NCBI GenBank assembly: GCA_036513315.1
Contig: DATBZF010000052.1
Span: 1-64,000, forward strand
Reading direction: 5' to 3'
Source: Roseiarcus sp036513315
Lineage (GTDB): Bacteria > Pseudomonadota > Alphaproteobacteria > Rhizobiales > Beijerinckiaceae
Length of the DNA stretch: 64,000 bases
Position numbers and translations under genes: made by a program
In this document: positions 42,990 through 51,484 of the stretch, piece by piece
Layout of the letters: each line of letters begins with the position of its first letter
Position numbering within the stretch: position 1 is the first letter of the stretch
Notes under the pieces: generated by a model
The model's database searches: none
Told to the model about the DNA's origin: nothing
What the model saw: the letters and a program-made list of their open reading frames with translations, nothing else

Positions 42990-45278
42990 ATGAGCGCCGC
43001 GGCGATTGTCACGTCTCCGACCGAAACCGGCCGCGATTCTTCGCTGCTGATCGGCGGCTGGGAGGTCGGCCTGCTCGTCATCATGGGCGCGCTCTATCTC
43101 GCCGGCCTCTGTCTCAATCCAGCCTTCTTCGGCTCGGCCGACGCGCTCTTTTCGGTCATGCGCGACGCCTCGCGTTACGGCGTGATGGCGGTCGGCATGA
43201 CTTTCGTCCTCGTCAACCGGGAGCTTGATCTTTCCGTCGGCTCCACCTTCGGTCTGACGGCGACGTTCTTCGGCATGTTGTTCGCGCCGACCTATTTCGA
43301 TCTCGACGTCTATACCGCCGTGTTCTGGTGCGTCGTGCTCGGCCTTGCGATCGGCCTCGTCAACGGCTTCCTCGTCACTGTCCTCGAAGTCCCCGCCTTC
43401 ATCGCGACGCTGACCATGTTGTTCATCGGCCGCGGCATCCTCCTCGGCCTGACCGGCGGCAAGAACATCGCCTTCGAAATCAAGGCTCAGGGCTATGGTG
43501 ATTTTTTCCGCCTGGGCGAGGACAATGCTCTCGGCTTCAACAACCAGATCGTCGTATTCGTGGCGATCGCGGCGGTCGCCGCGATCACACTTGCCTGGAC
43601 GTCGATCGGCTGGACGACCTATGCGACGGGCGGCAACGAACAAGCGGCGCGCTACGCCGGCGTCAACACGCGCTTCGTGCGGATGCGCTCCTATGTCTTG
43701 TCCTCGCTTTGCGCGGTCGTCGCCGGATTGATGAATGTCGCGCAGAGCAAGGACGCCGACCCGACCTATGGCATTGGCGCCGAGCTCATCGCAATCGCGG
43801 CGGTGGTGGTCGGCGGCGCCGCGATTTTCGGCGGCCGCGGCCGCGTGATCGGCTCCTGCCTCGGCGCCGTGTTCATCGGCCTGATCGACAAGGTGCTGCG
43901 CGAAGGCGTGCCGATCACGCGCATCATTGATGTTGGCGGCGAGAAGATGGAGGTCTCCGCCGTGGCGCAACTGCCGCCCGGCGCCGTGCCGGCCTTTCTC
44001 GGCGTCGTCCTCGTCGCAGCCGTGATGGTCGAGCCCTGGCTGGTGCGCCGGCGCGCGATTCCCCGCCTCTGGGCCTGGATCCGGCGTCGGCCGCCACCGA
44101 TCATTCCCGATCTCGGCGGCATCGCGATCGCCGGCGCGCAAACGCGCGGGACGACAGTCCAGGCGCGCGGGCTTGGCAAACGCGGGCTCGCGGCCTTCAT
44201 CTATCGGCGCGACGCCGCGGCGGTGATCCTGGTCGTCCTGCTCTGGTTGTTCGGCCTCTGGGCGCGGCCCGATTTCTGGGGCGGCCTCGACAATTCCTTC
44301 GCCACGCTGCTCGCCTTTTCCGAGATCGCGCTGGTCGCGGTCGGCCTGACCTTCGTGATGGCCAATGGCGACATCGATCTTTCCGTCGGCTCTGTGCTGG
44401 CTTTGTCCGGCGCCGTCGCGGCGGTGATCATGAAGGACACGGATCTTGGGCCCCTCGTCGCAGTGATCGCGGCGATCGCCATCGGCGTTCTGGTCGGCGC
44501 GATCAATGGCTGGCTGACCGCCTATGTCGGCCTGCCCGCCTTTATCGCGACGCTTGGCACGTTCTACTGGGCGCGCGGCATCGGGTCTTCGATTGTCGCC
44601 GGCACCCAGCTCAACGGCTTTCCCGAATCCTTCAACCTGATCGGGCGCAGCCTTTACGAACTGCTTAATGTTCTCGGCATCGCGCCGGACCACGGCTGGC
44701 CGCTCGCCGTCGCAAAGGCGGTCAGCGTGCAGACGATCTTCGTTCTCCTGGTGGCGGCGATCGGCGGCGTCGTGCTCGCGCAAACGCCTTTCGGACAGAA
44801 AGTCTATGCAATCGGCGGCAACCAGCGCGCGGCGAATTTCGCCGGCGTCAATACGCGCCGGGTGCGCTTCACCGCGATGGTGATATCCTCGACCTGCGCC
44901 GCGTTCGCCGGCGTGATTTTCGACGCCTTCTATCGAAGCTTCATTCCGACCGCTGGACAATTGCGCGAACTCGACGCGATCTCTTCGATCATCATCGGCG
45001 GCGGCTCGATCTTCGGCGGTTATGGCACGATGATCGGCACGCTGGCGGGGGCGGCCGTCATCACCTTGATCCGCTCGCTGCTGTCGCTGCAAATCATCCT
45101 GAGAGACGGCGGCTCCTTCGTGCTGCCGCAGCAATGGCAGAACGTGTTCATCGGCGCGATCCTGATCTTCGCGGTCGTCGGCGATATCTGGCTGCGGCAG
45201 AACAATATTCTGGGACAATGGTTTGGCAGGCGAGCGGCCAGGGAAACGCCCGCGCACGGCTTGGATAACGAGACATGA
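42990..45278 (+). CDS. Fused double permease of a sugar-type ABC transporter
   Basis: A 762-residue protein with two complete RbsC/XylH-type permease domains in one chain (about 25-370 and 405-750), joined by a basic, cytoplasmic-type linker. Each half has the same landmarks: RELDLSVGSTFGL and GDIDLSVGSVLAL; EVPAFIATLTMLF and GLPAFIATLGTFYW; ATGGNEQAARYAGVN and AIGGNQRAANFAGVN. Usually two separate copies assemble in the membrane, so this chain alone could form the channel. The ATPase gene overlaps its end by four bases. Confidence 0.9.
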   Translation: MSAAAIVTSPTETGRDSSLLIGGWEVGLLVIMGALYLAGLCLNPAFFGSADALFSVMRDASRYGVMAVGMTFVLVNRELDLSVGSTFGLTATFFGMLFAPTYFDLDVYTAVFWCVVLGLAIGLVNGFLVTVLEVPAFIATLTMLFIGRGILLGLTGGKNIAFEIKAQGYGDFFRLGEDNALGFNNQIVVFVAIAAVAAITLAWTSIGWTTYATGGNEQAARYAGVNTRFVRMRSYVLSSLCAVVAGLMNVAQSKDADPTYGIGAELIAIAAVVVGGAAIFGGRGRVIGSCLGAVFIGLIDKVLREGVPITRIIDVGGEKMEVSAVAQLPPGAVPAFLGVVLVAAVMVEPWLVRRRAIPRLWAWIRRRPPPIIPDLGGIAIAGAQTRGTTVQARGLGKRGLAAFIYRRDAAAVILVVLLWLFGLWARPDFWGGLDNSFATLLAFSEIALVAVGLTFVMANGDIDLSVGSVLALSGAVAAVIMKDTDLGPLVAVIAAIAIGVLVGAINGWLTAYVGLPAFIATLGTFYWARGIGSSIVAGTQLNGFPESFNLIGRSLYELLNVLGIAPDHGWPLAVAKAVSVQTIFVLLVAAIGGVVLAQTPFGQKVYAIGGNQRAANFAGVNTRRVRFTAMVISSTCAAFAGVIFDAFYRSFIPTAGQLRELDAISSIIIGGGSIFGGYGTMIGTLAGAAVITLIRSLLSLQIILRDGGSFVLPQQWQNVFIGAILIFAVVGDIWLRQNNILGQWFGRRAARETPAHGLDNET

Positions 45279-46039
45279 GCGATCCGATCGTCGAAATGCG
45301 CACGATCACCAAAAATTTCGGCCCGGTGCAGGCCCTGGTCGACGTCAATCTGCGCCTTATGCCGGGCGAGGTGCTGGGTCTCGTCGGCGACAATTCGGCT
45401 GGCAAATCCACACTGATGAAAATCCTCACCGGCGCCTATCAGCGCGATTCCGGCGACATTCTCATCGACGGCGAGCCGGTGCGTTTCAAGAGCCCGCACG
45501 AAAGCCGCGATCGCGGCATCGAGATGATCTATCAGGACTTCGCGCTCTGCGGCAATCTTGATGTCGGCCAGAATATTTTTCTCGGCCGCTGGCCGTTACG
45601 CTTCGGCCTGTTCGTCGATCGTCCGCGGATGCACCGCGACGCGCGCGCGATCCTGACCCGGCTCAAGGTCGATGTGAATTCCGTCTATCAGAAGGTCGAA
45701 AGCCTGTCGGGCGGGCGCCAGCAATCAGTAGCGATCGCGCGCGCCATTTCGTTCGATCCCAAAGTGGTGATTTTCGACGAACCCACCGCCAATCTGTCGG
45801 GGCCGGCGACGCACCGCCTGCTGGAGACTATGGTCGAATTGAAACGTCATGGCGTCGCCCAGATCATCATCTCGCATCGCCTGACCGATATTTTCGAAGT
45901 CGGCGATCGTGTGATGGTGCTGAAGCGTGGCTGCAACGTCGGCGAGCGCGCCATCGCGAAAACCAACGAAAAGGAAGTGCTCGAACTGATCGTCTCGGGC
46001 GTGCCCGAACCCGCGGTCGCCGCCGAACTCGCGCCGTAG
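45275..46039 (+). CDS. Sugar-type ABC transporter, ATP-binding protein (single domain)
   Basis: A 254-residue ATPase: Walker A GDNSAGKST, Q-loop in IYQDFALC, signature LSGGRQQSVAIARAI, Walker B VVIFDEPTANL and switch histidine in IISHRL. RbsA/XylG proteins usually carry two fused ATPase domains; this one has only one, while the permease is doubled. It presumably works as a homodimer. Coupled to the permease by ATGA overlap. Confidence 0.92.
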   Translation: MSDPIVEMRTITKNFGPVQALVDVNLRLMPGEVLGLVGDNSAGKSTLMKILTGAYQRDSGDILIDGEPVRFKSPHESRDRGIEMIYQDFALCGNLDVGQNIFLGRWPLRFGLFVDRPRMHRDARAILTRLKVDVNSVYQKVESLSGGRQQSVAIARAISFDPKVVIFDEPTANLSGPATHRLLETMVELKRHGVAQIIISHRLTDIFEVGDRVMVLKRGCNVGERAIAKTNEKEVLELIVSGVPEPAVAAELAP

Positions 46040-46083
46040 CCCGTCGAGGCGGGGGCGCCGACAATTCCAGCGCCTTCACGTCT

Positions 46084-46101
46084 CTGTCACAAGATTGCCT
46101 T
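46084..46101 (+). promoter_or_regulatory. Possible Pho box upstream of btaA
   Basis: CTGTCAC followed 11 bases later by TTGCCTT resembles the two-half-site PhoB box (consensus halves CTGTCAT). The first half matches six of seven positions, the second only four. It ends 37 bases before btaA, whose expression is PhoB-dependent in other rhizobia. Confidence 0.35.
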
Positions 46102-46138
46102 AGCCGCTTGTGAATCGCATTCTGGCCCAGAGAATCAT

Positions 46139-47389
46139 GTGGCACATTCGACGCGGGTGATTCGGCGCGCGACCAATGAAGGATTGAGCGCGGCTGTCCA
46201 TCGGAACAAGGCTTTGTCCAAGACGGGCGTGCTGGAGCGCCTGTTCACTTTGGCCTTTCAGCATCTCGTCTATCCCCAGATCTGGGAAGATCCGCTCGTC
46301 GACATGGCGGCGCTGCGCATCCGGCCGGACGACCATATCGTCACGATCGCCTCCGGCGGCTGCAATGTTCTGTCCTATCTCACCGCCGATCCCGCGCGCA
46401 TCACCGCGGTCGATCTCAACGGCGCCCATATCGCTCTCAACCGGCTGAAGCTTTGCGCGCTGAAGAACCTTCCCGACCATGAGGCCTTTTTCAGCTTCTT
46501 CGGCCGCGCCGACAGCGCCGCCAATGTGGCCGCCTATGAGACGCGCCTGCGCCCCGCGCTCGATCCCGATTCGCGCGCTTACTGGGATGGCCGCGGCATC
46601 GGTGTGCGCCGGCGCATCCAGGGCTTTTCCGATAATTTTTATCGCCATGGCCTGCTTGGCCGCTTCATCGGCGTCGGTCATCTGCTGGCGCGTCTTTATG
46701 GCGTCGATCTTGGCGCGCTTCTGAAAGCCGAGACGCTCGAAGAGCAGCGCGCGGTTTTCGACAAGCAGCTCGGCCCGGTCATCGATAAGCGCTTCGTGCG
46801 CTGGCTGACGCGTCAGCCCGCATCGCTCTACGGCCTTGGCATCCCGCCCTCGCAATATCGCGCGCTGAGCGGCGATTCGCCCGACGGCATCGCCGCGGTG
46901 CTGAAGCAACGCATAGAGCGTCTCGCCTGCGGCTTTCCGATCCGCGACAATTATTTCGCCTGGCAGGCGTTCGGGCGCCGCTATGCGCCGGGCGCCAATC
47001 CCTCCGTGCCGCCCTATCTCCAGCGCGAGCATTTCGACGCGTTGCGCGTGCGCGCCGACCGCGTGCGCCTGCATCACGGCCCGATGACCGCGTTTCTCGA
47101 CGAAGCGCCCGCGGAAAGCCTTGATTGCTATGTGCTGCTCGACGCGCAGGATTGGATGAGCGACGCCGATCTCACCGCTCTGTGGACGCAAATCCTGCGC
47201 ACCGCCCGTCCCGGCGCGCGGGTGATATTCCGCACCGCGGCCGACGAGCGGTTGCTGCCCGGCCGTGTGCCGCAAAGCATTCTCGACGCCTTTGTCTACG
47301 ATGCCGCTCTTTGCCGCGAGCTCGGCGCCAAGGACCGCTCGTCGATCTATGGCGCCTTTCATCTCTATACCAAGTTGGACCGGCATTGA
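46139..47389 (+). CDS. btaA: S-adenosylmethionine:diacylglycerol 3-amino-3-carboxypropyltransferase
   Basis: A 416-residue protein of the DUF3419/BtaA family: FQHLVYPQIWEDPLVDMAAL, then IVTIASGGCNVLSYLTADP, where the SAM-binding glycine-rich loop lies, and AVDLNGAHIALNRLK. BtaA moves the aminocarboxypropyl group of SAM to diacylglycerol, the first step of the betaine lipid DGTS. The start is GTG at 46139; the ATG two bases upstream is out of frame. It is coupled to btaB by a one-base overlap. Confidence 0.9.
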   Translation: MAHSTRVIRRATNEGLSAAVHRNKALSKTGVLERLFTLAFQHLVYPQIWEDPLVDMAALRIRPDDHIVTIASGGCNVLSYLTADPARITAVDLNGAHIALNRLKLCALKNLPDHEAFFSFFGRADSAANVAAYETRLRPALDPDSRAYWDGRGIGVRRRIQGFSDNFYRHGLLGRFIGVGHLLARLYGVDLGALLKAETLEEQRAVFDKQLGPVIDKRFVRWLTRQPASLYGLGIPPSQYRALSGDSPDGIAAVLKQRIERLACGFPIRDNYFAWQAFGRRYAPGANPSVPPYLQREHFDALRVRADRVRLHHGPMTAFLDEAPAESLDCYVLLDAQDWMSDADLTALWTQILRTARPGARVIFRTAADERLLPGRVPQSILDAFVYDAALCRELGAKDRSSIYGAFHLYTKLDRH

Positions 47390-48060
47390 TGGAGGCGGTC
47401 GCCGAAGGGACCGAAGCGGCGCGGCTGATGGATCGGATGTATCGCCATCAGCGCCACTTCTACGACGCCACCCGCAAGTTCTACTTGCTCGGCCGCGATC
47501 AGCTCATCAGGGATATCAAGCCTCCCGTGCGGGGCAGGGTGCTCGAAATCGGCTGCGGCACCGGGCGCAATCTCGTGCGCGCGGCGAGAATCTGGCCATC
47601 GATCCAGGCCTATGGCGTCGATGTCTCGGCCGAGATGCTCGCCACCGCGCGCCGTTCCATCACGCAATCGCAGCTTCAAGGGCGCGTCGCGCTCGCACAG
47701 GCCGACGCCACTTTGCTCGACCCACGGGAATTGTTCGGCGTCGCGAATTTCGACCGGATTTTCATCTCTTACGCTTTGTCGATGATACCGGAATGGAAAG
47801 AGGCGCTGGCGCGCGCCTGCGATTGTCTGACGCCGGGCGGCTCGCTGCACATCGTCGACTTTGGCGACCAGGCGGGGCTTCCTGCGCCATTCCGGCGGGC
47901 GCTCGCCCGTTGGCTGGCGCTGTTTTCCGTCCATCCCTGCCTGACTCTCGAGGCCGAGCTGACGCAATTTTCCGCCGCGCGCGATATGCGCTGCCGTTTC
48001 AGCGCGCGCTTTCGCGGCTATGCTTTCCTCGCGGCGCTGGAATCGGGCGCGGCCGGCTAA
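47389..48060 (+). CDS. btaB: Betaine-lipid N-methyltransferase
   Basis: A 223-residue SAM-dependent methyltransferase with motif I VLEIGCGTGRNLV and a following acidic region (GVDVSAEML). YRHQRHFYDATRKFYLLGRD at the N-terminus is typical for BtaB, which trimethylates the BtaA product to give DGTS. The gene order btaA-btaB and the shared junction TGATG support the call. Such lipids replace phospholipids under phosphate limitation. Confidence 0.9.
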   Translation: MEAVAEGTEAARLMDRMYRHQRHFYDATRKFYLLGRDQLIRDIKPPVRGRVLEIGCGTGRNLVRAARIWPSIQAYGVDVSAEMLATARRSITQSQLQGRVALAQADATLLDPRELFGVANFDRIFISYALSMIPEWKEALARACDCLTPGGSLHIVDFGDQAGLPAPFRRALARWLALFSVHPCLTLEAELTQFSAARDMRCRFSARFRGYAFLAALESGAAG

Positions 48061-48083
48061 CCGCTCGGCTCTCGGTTTCCGGT

Positions 48084-49217
48084 CTATCGCGCCGCGCAGG
48101 GCCGCGCGAGGAAGGCGGCGATCCTTTCGCCATGCGGCGCCATGCCATAGACGCCGTTCAGATGGCCATAAGGCCCCTCGATTTCGGCGGTCTCCACGCT
48201 CACGCCGTTGGCGCTGAGCGCCTGCGTCGTCGCCTTGACCCAATCTTGCGGAAAAACCTGGTCGGTCGGCGAATAGAGAAAGAGCGCCGGGGCCTTGATG
48301 CGCTTCAAGCCTTCGTCGGCGTCCTTGGCGCCGGCGCCGGAGCCTGGAATGAAGGTCTGGTTGGCCTTGACGAGATAGAGCAGGTGATTGGCGTCGCTCA
48401 GCGCGGCGCGTGCCGCGCCCGCCGCTTCAAAAACCGACTCGACGGCGAATTTGTTTTCAAAAGCCGCGAGCGGGTCTCGATCAGCCTGGGCGAGGCGCGC
48501 GCCGTAAGTCGCGTCAGTCCACTGGAAATGATTGGCCTGCAGCGCGATGATCTTGATCGCCGCGGCGAGACCGGCGAGCGGCGCCGCGCTGGCATAATAG
48601 TCGCCGCCGTTCCAATGGGGATCGAGGAGGACTGGCGTCGCCCAAATGTTGAGCCAGGCGATCAGCCAGGCGCCTGGGCTTGCCGCCGCGACCACTGGCA
48701 CGATGCGTTCGACGCATTCGGGATAGGTCGCGGCCCATTCGTAGGTCTGCAGGCCGCCCATCGAGGGACCCATGACCGCGTGAAGCTTCCCGATCCCGAG
48801 CTGATCGACCAGGGCTTTCTGGACGCGCACGAAGTCGCCGATCGTCACCAGCGGAAAATTCATGCCATAGGGCTTGCCGGTCGCCGCATCGGTGGAAGCC
48901 GGTCCCGTCGTCGTCACCATCGGGTCGTTGGCGTTGACGTTGACCAGCGTGTCACAGGAGAAAACGAAATATTTGTTTGTGTCGATGGCCTTGCCGGGAC
49001 CGATAATCGCGTCCCAGTAGCCGGGCAGGGGATCGCTCTCGAGATACTTGCCTGCCGCATGGCTCGTGCCCGAGAAGAAATGGCAGATCAATATGGCGTT
49101 GGATCGCTCGGCGTTCAGCGTCCCATAGCTTTCCCAGCCGACGCGCACGTCGCGGATCGTCTTGCCCAGGACGGTCGTCAGGACAGGTAATTCGAAGACC
49201 CTTTTGTCCACGAGCAT
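48084..49217 (-). CDS. MetX-like acyltransferase/hydrolase (homoserine O-acetyltransferase family)
   Basis: A 377-residue alpha/beta-hydrolase-fold protein of the MetX family. It has the nucleophile elbow VMGPSMGGLQTYEWA and VGWESYGTLNAERSNAILIC near the N-terminus. The base histidine is probably in GPYGHLNGVYG. Substrate residues differ enough from true MetX that a different acyl acceptor is possible. It converges on btaB and is not linked to other methionine genes. Confidence 0.8.
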   Translation of the reverse strand: MLVDKRVFELPVLTTVLGKTIRDVRVGWESYGTLNAERSNAILICHFFSGTSHAAGKYLESDPLPGYWDAIIGPGKAIDTNKYFVFSCDTLVNVNANDPMVTTTGPASTDAATGKPYGMNFPLVTIGDFVRVQKALVDQLGIGKLHAVMGPSMGGLQTYEWAATYPECVERIVPVVAAASPGAWLIAWLNIWATPVLLDPHWNGGDYYASAAPLAGLAAAIKIIALQANHFQWTDATYGARLAQADRDPLAAFENKFAVESVFEAAGAARAALSDANHLLYLVKANQTFIPGSGAGAKDADEGLKRIKAPALFLYSPTDQVFPQDWVKATTQALSANGVSVETAEIEGPYGHLNGVYGMAPHGERIAAFLARPCAAR

Positions 49218-49270
49218 GGGCGGCCTTTGACGGTGCGGATCGATCAGAATGGCGGCGCCTGGCGCGCCTT

Positions 49271-49930
49271 CTACAGCAGCGCGGCGCCTCTCTTGGCCGT
49301 GCGTCCCGACACGGGCTTGGCCGCTTTGGCGGCGTCCAGGATCGCGGCCCGCGAATTTAGCGCCTTGGCGAGCCGGCGCGCCAGGGCGCCTTCCTGGGAA
49401 AGGGGATGGTCCTTGTCCTCGGTCGCGCCTTTCATGCGGCGCATCAGTTCGTAATCATGCTCGTCGCGATAGGGCTTGAGATCGAGATCGGCGGGCAATT
49501 TGGTCAGGCGCTCGTCGCCCATCTGTTTGACATATTGCTGCATGAATCGGTCATAGGCGCGCCATGAAACGCCGTCGGCGCGCACGGCGGCCTCTTCGGC
49601 GCGCGTCGCGATCTGATGGGCGTGCTGATAATGGAGGTCGAGCTGATCGATCAGCGTCTTCTCGACTTCTTCATGCAGCAGGAGATAGCGGTCGACCTCA
49701 ATCTTGCGGCCCTTGTAGAGGAAGCTGCGCGGCAGATGACGGTCGATATAGATCCGCTTGCCGTCGGTGCTGTAGCCCGCGAGATAGGGAATGTCGTGCG
49801 CGCGGTCGATAGCGCCGACGCGGCGGGCGATCGCGTTGAGCGCGCGGTCCAGCATCAGGCTCGACACGTAAGTATCGGGCAGGCGCAGGCGCTGATGGGC
49901 GCCGACGGGATGACAGCAACTGGCCGGCAT
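49271..49930 (-). CDS. Hypothetical protein with HExxE motif
   Basis: A 219-residue protein without a signal peptide. The middle contains YIDRHLPRSFLYKGRKIEVD and YLLLHEEVEKTLIDQ, where HEEVE could bind a metal. The C-terminal part is basic and lysine-rich. GGGAGG precedes the ATG at 49930. No family is recognised with confidence. It lies 53 bases upstream of the MetX-like gene on the same strand. Confidence 0.6.
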   Translation of the reverse strand: MPASCCHPVGAHQRLRLPDTYVSSLMLDRALNAIARRVGAIDRAHDIPYLAGYSTDGKRIYIDRHLPRSFLYKGRKIEVDRYLLLHEEVEKTLIDQLDLHYQHAHQIATRAEEAAVRADGVSWRAYDRFMQQYVKQMGDERLTKLPADLDLKPYRDEHDYELMRRMKGATEDKDHPLSQEGALARRLAKALNSRAAILDAAKAAKPVSGRTAKRGAALL

Positions 49931-50061
49931 GGGGCCTCCCAAATTTGGCCGTCATTGAAATGCCCGTCGCTTCGCTCCGACCTTTTTGCGCCCCAGGAAA
50001 GAGGGCGAGAAATGAAGCGGCGGTTCGGCGGCGGCCGAAGAGTCAGCCGCCGCCGGCAATA

Positions 50062-50613
50062 TCAGGATTTCTTCTCGTTCTTGGCGGCGTGCGCGCCCGC
50101 CGACGTCGCGTCGGCCTCGCACATATAGACGCCCTTCTTGGTCTTGCCGTACGCGGAACTGCTGGAATAGTGGAAGACCTTCGATTTGCTATTGACCCAG
50201 ACGACGGTATCGCTCGGGCACTTCGCCTTGGCTTCGGCGTCGCTGGCGAATTGACCCGGGCCCGCCGCCATGGCGGTCGCCTTTCGCTTCGGCTTGGCAG
50301 GGGCTGCGTCGGCCGGCGGCTGTTGCGCGGCGGCGGGAGCAGCGGCGGGCGCGGCTGGCGCAGCGGCGGGCGCCGCCGCGGCGGGTTCGGCGGCCGCGGC
50401 GTCGGGCGCAGCGGCTTTCTGATCGGCGCGGCACTGGGCGAGGAATTCATTCCATGTCTTGCCGTCGGTCGTGCCCGCGGCTTTGGCTGCCTTCCACTGT
50501 TCGCCGCAGACTTTCATCACGCCCTCGGCATGGGCGGCGCCGGTCGCCGCAAGGCCAAAGGCGCCAGCCAGAATGACGGCCGAAAATCCAACTCCAATAA
50601 ATTTATTCAACAT
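50062..50613 (-). CDS. Exported protein with Ala/Pro-rich linker
   Basis: A 183-residue protein with signal peptide (1-30). An N-terminal module with two cysteines (VCGEQWKAAKAAGTTDGKTW, then FLAQC) resembles the PsiF/phosphate-starvation-type repeat. A low-complexity Ala-Pro linker (about 75-110) follows, and then a C-terminal module with CPSDTVVWVNSKSKVFHY and YMCEADA. The two-cysteine end module recurs in small exported proteins of Rhizobiales. GGAGAG lies before the ATG at 50613; the 5' region is unusually AT-rich. Confidence 0.7.
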   Translation of the reverse strand: MLNKFIGVGFSAVILAGAFGLAATGAAHAEGVMKVCGEQWKAAKAAGTTDGKTWNEFLAQCRADQKAAAPDAAAAEPAAAAPAAAPAAPAAAPAAAQQPPADAAPAKPKRKATAMAAGPGQFASDAEAKAKCPSDTVVWVNSKSKVFHYSSSSAYGKTKKGVYMCEADATSAGAHAAKNEKKS

Positions 50614-50698
50614 AATAAATCTCTCCATATCCGCTTAAAATGCTGCTGCGCGGCGTCAAAGATGAGATGCCTCGCCGCGATTCTCCGCAGCATTTCGG

Positions 50699-51349
50699 CT
50701 AATGCCCCGCCGCCGCTGAACCGGGAATGAACATTCGCGTGAGCTTCTTGAATTTCGTCGAGAATTGGTGTCGGCGCTGCTCGTTGTCCACCACTTCCTG
50801 GCTGGTCACCCAGTTGAGCTGAATGGCGCGCCTTGGACCTGAAATCGGCTTATGCCCGTGCCAGGAATTGTCGGCGCGTCGAAACGCCAGCAAAGTGCCG
50901 CCATAGGGCGGCACTTCGGCGACGTAATCGTCGAGATTGTCGGGACCTCGCAGCAGACGCAAACGCCCCGCGTCCTCCTGCCAGCGCTCGTTCATATAAA
51001 GCAGCACGGTGATGATCTTGGTGGTCGAATCGGTATGGATCGACCCGTCCTTCTCGCGAATGAAGCCGCGCACCGTATACATCGTCGGGCGCCCGGTGAG
51101 GTCGAGATTGAATTTGCGCTCGATGGCGGCGCGGAATTCCGGCCCCTGCAATTCCGCCATGAGTTTTTCGAAATGGCCGTGGATATCGAGTTCGGCCGGC
51201 GGATGCGAACCTGGCCCCGGCACTTCAGGATAATCGGCGGAGACGGAAGCAAAATTCTCAGGCCTGATGAAGTCCGGCAGCACCAGATATTCAAATGGAT
51301 CGCGTTGGAGCGGCGTTTGCTCCAGCGCTGCAAAATCGCAATAGGTCAA
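50699..51349 (-). CDS. 2-oxoglutarate/Fe(II)-dependent oxygenase
   Basis: A 216-residue protein with a prolyl-hydroxylase-like double-stranded beta helix. The HxD pair is H105-T-D107 (GSIHTDSTTK), the distal histidine H164 or H166 (NSWHGHKPIS) and the 2-oxoglutarate arginine is in GPRRAIQLNW. It would hydroxylate an unknown small molecule or protein. The start at 51349 (MTYCDFAALE) fits the fold. Confidence 0.85.
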   Translation of the reverse strand: MTYCDFAALEQTPLQRDPFEYLVLPDFIRPENFASVSADYPEVPGPGSHPPAELDIHGHFEKLMAELQGPEFRAAIERKFNLDLTGRPTMYTVRGFIREKDGSIHTDSTTKIITVLLYMNERWQEDAGRLRLLRGPDNLDDYVAEVPPYGGTLLAFRRADNSWHGHKPISGPRRAIQLNWVTSQEVVDNEQRRHQFSTKFKKLTRMFIPGSAAAGH

Positions 51350-51484
51350 AAGATGCTCCTTGTCGGAGCGCCGATGCCGGGCGCCCGCGTCGGCGTTGAT
51401 CAGGCGCGGTTATAGCAATTGCGATGTCATGCGCCAAATCGCGCGGGCTTCCGCGGATGCCGCAGCAATCCCTTATCTGAAACG

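Noticed and set aside
42777..45257. An 826-codon open frame on the minus strand
   Set aside because: It is antisense to the fused permease; the composition is dominated by Asp, Arg and Ala from the reverse complement of hydrophobic codons.
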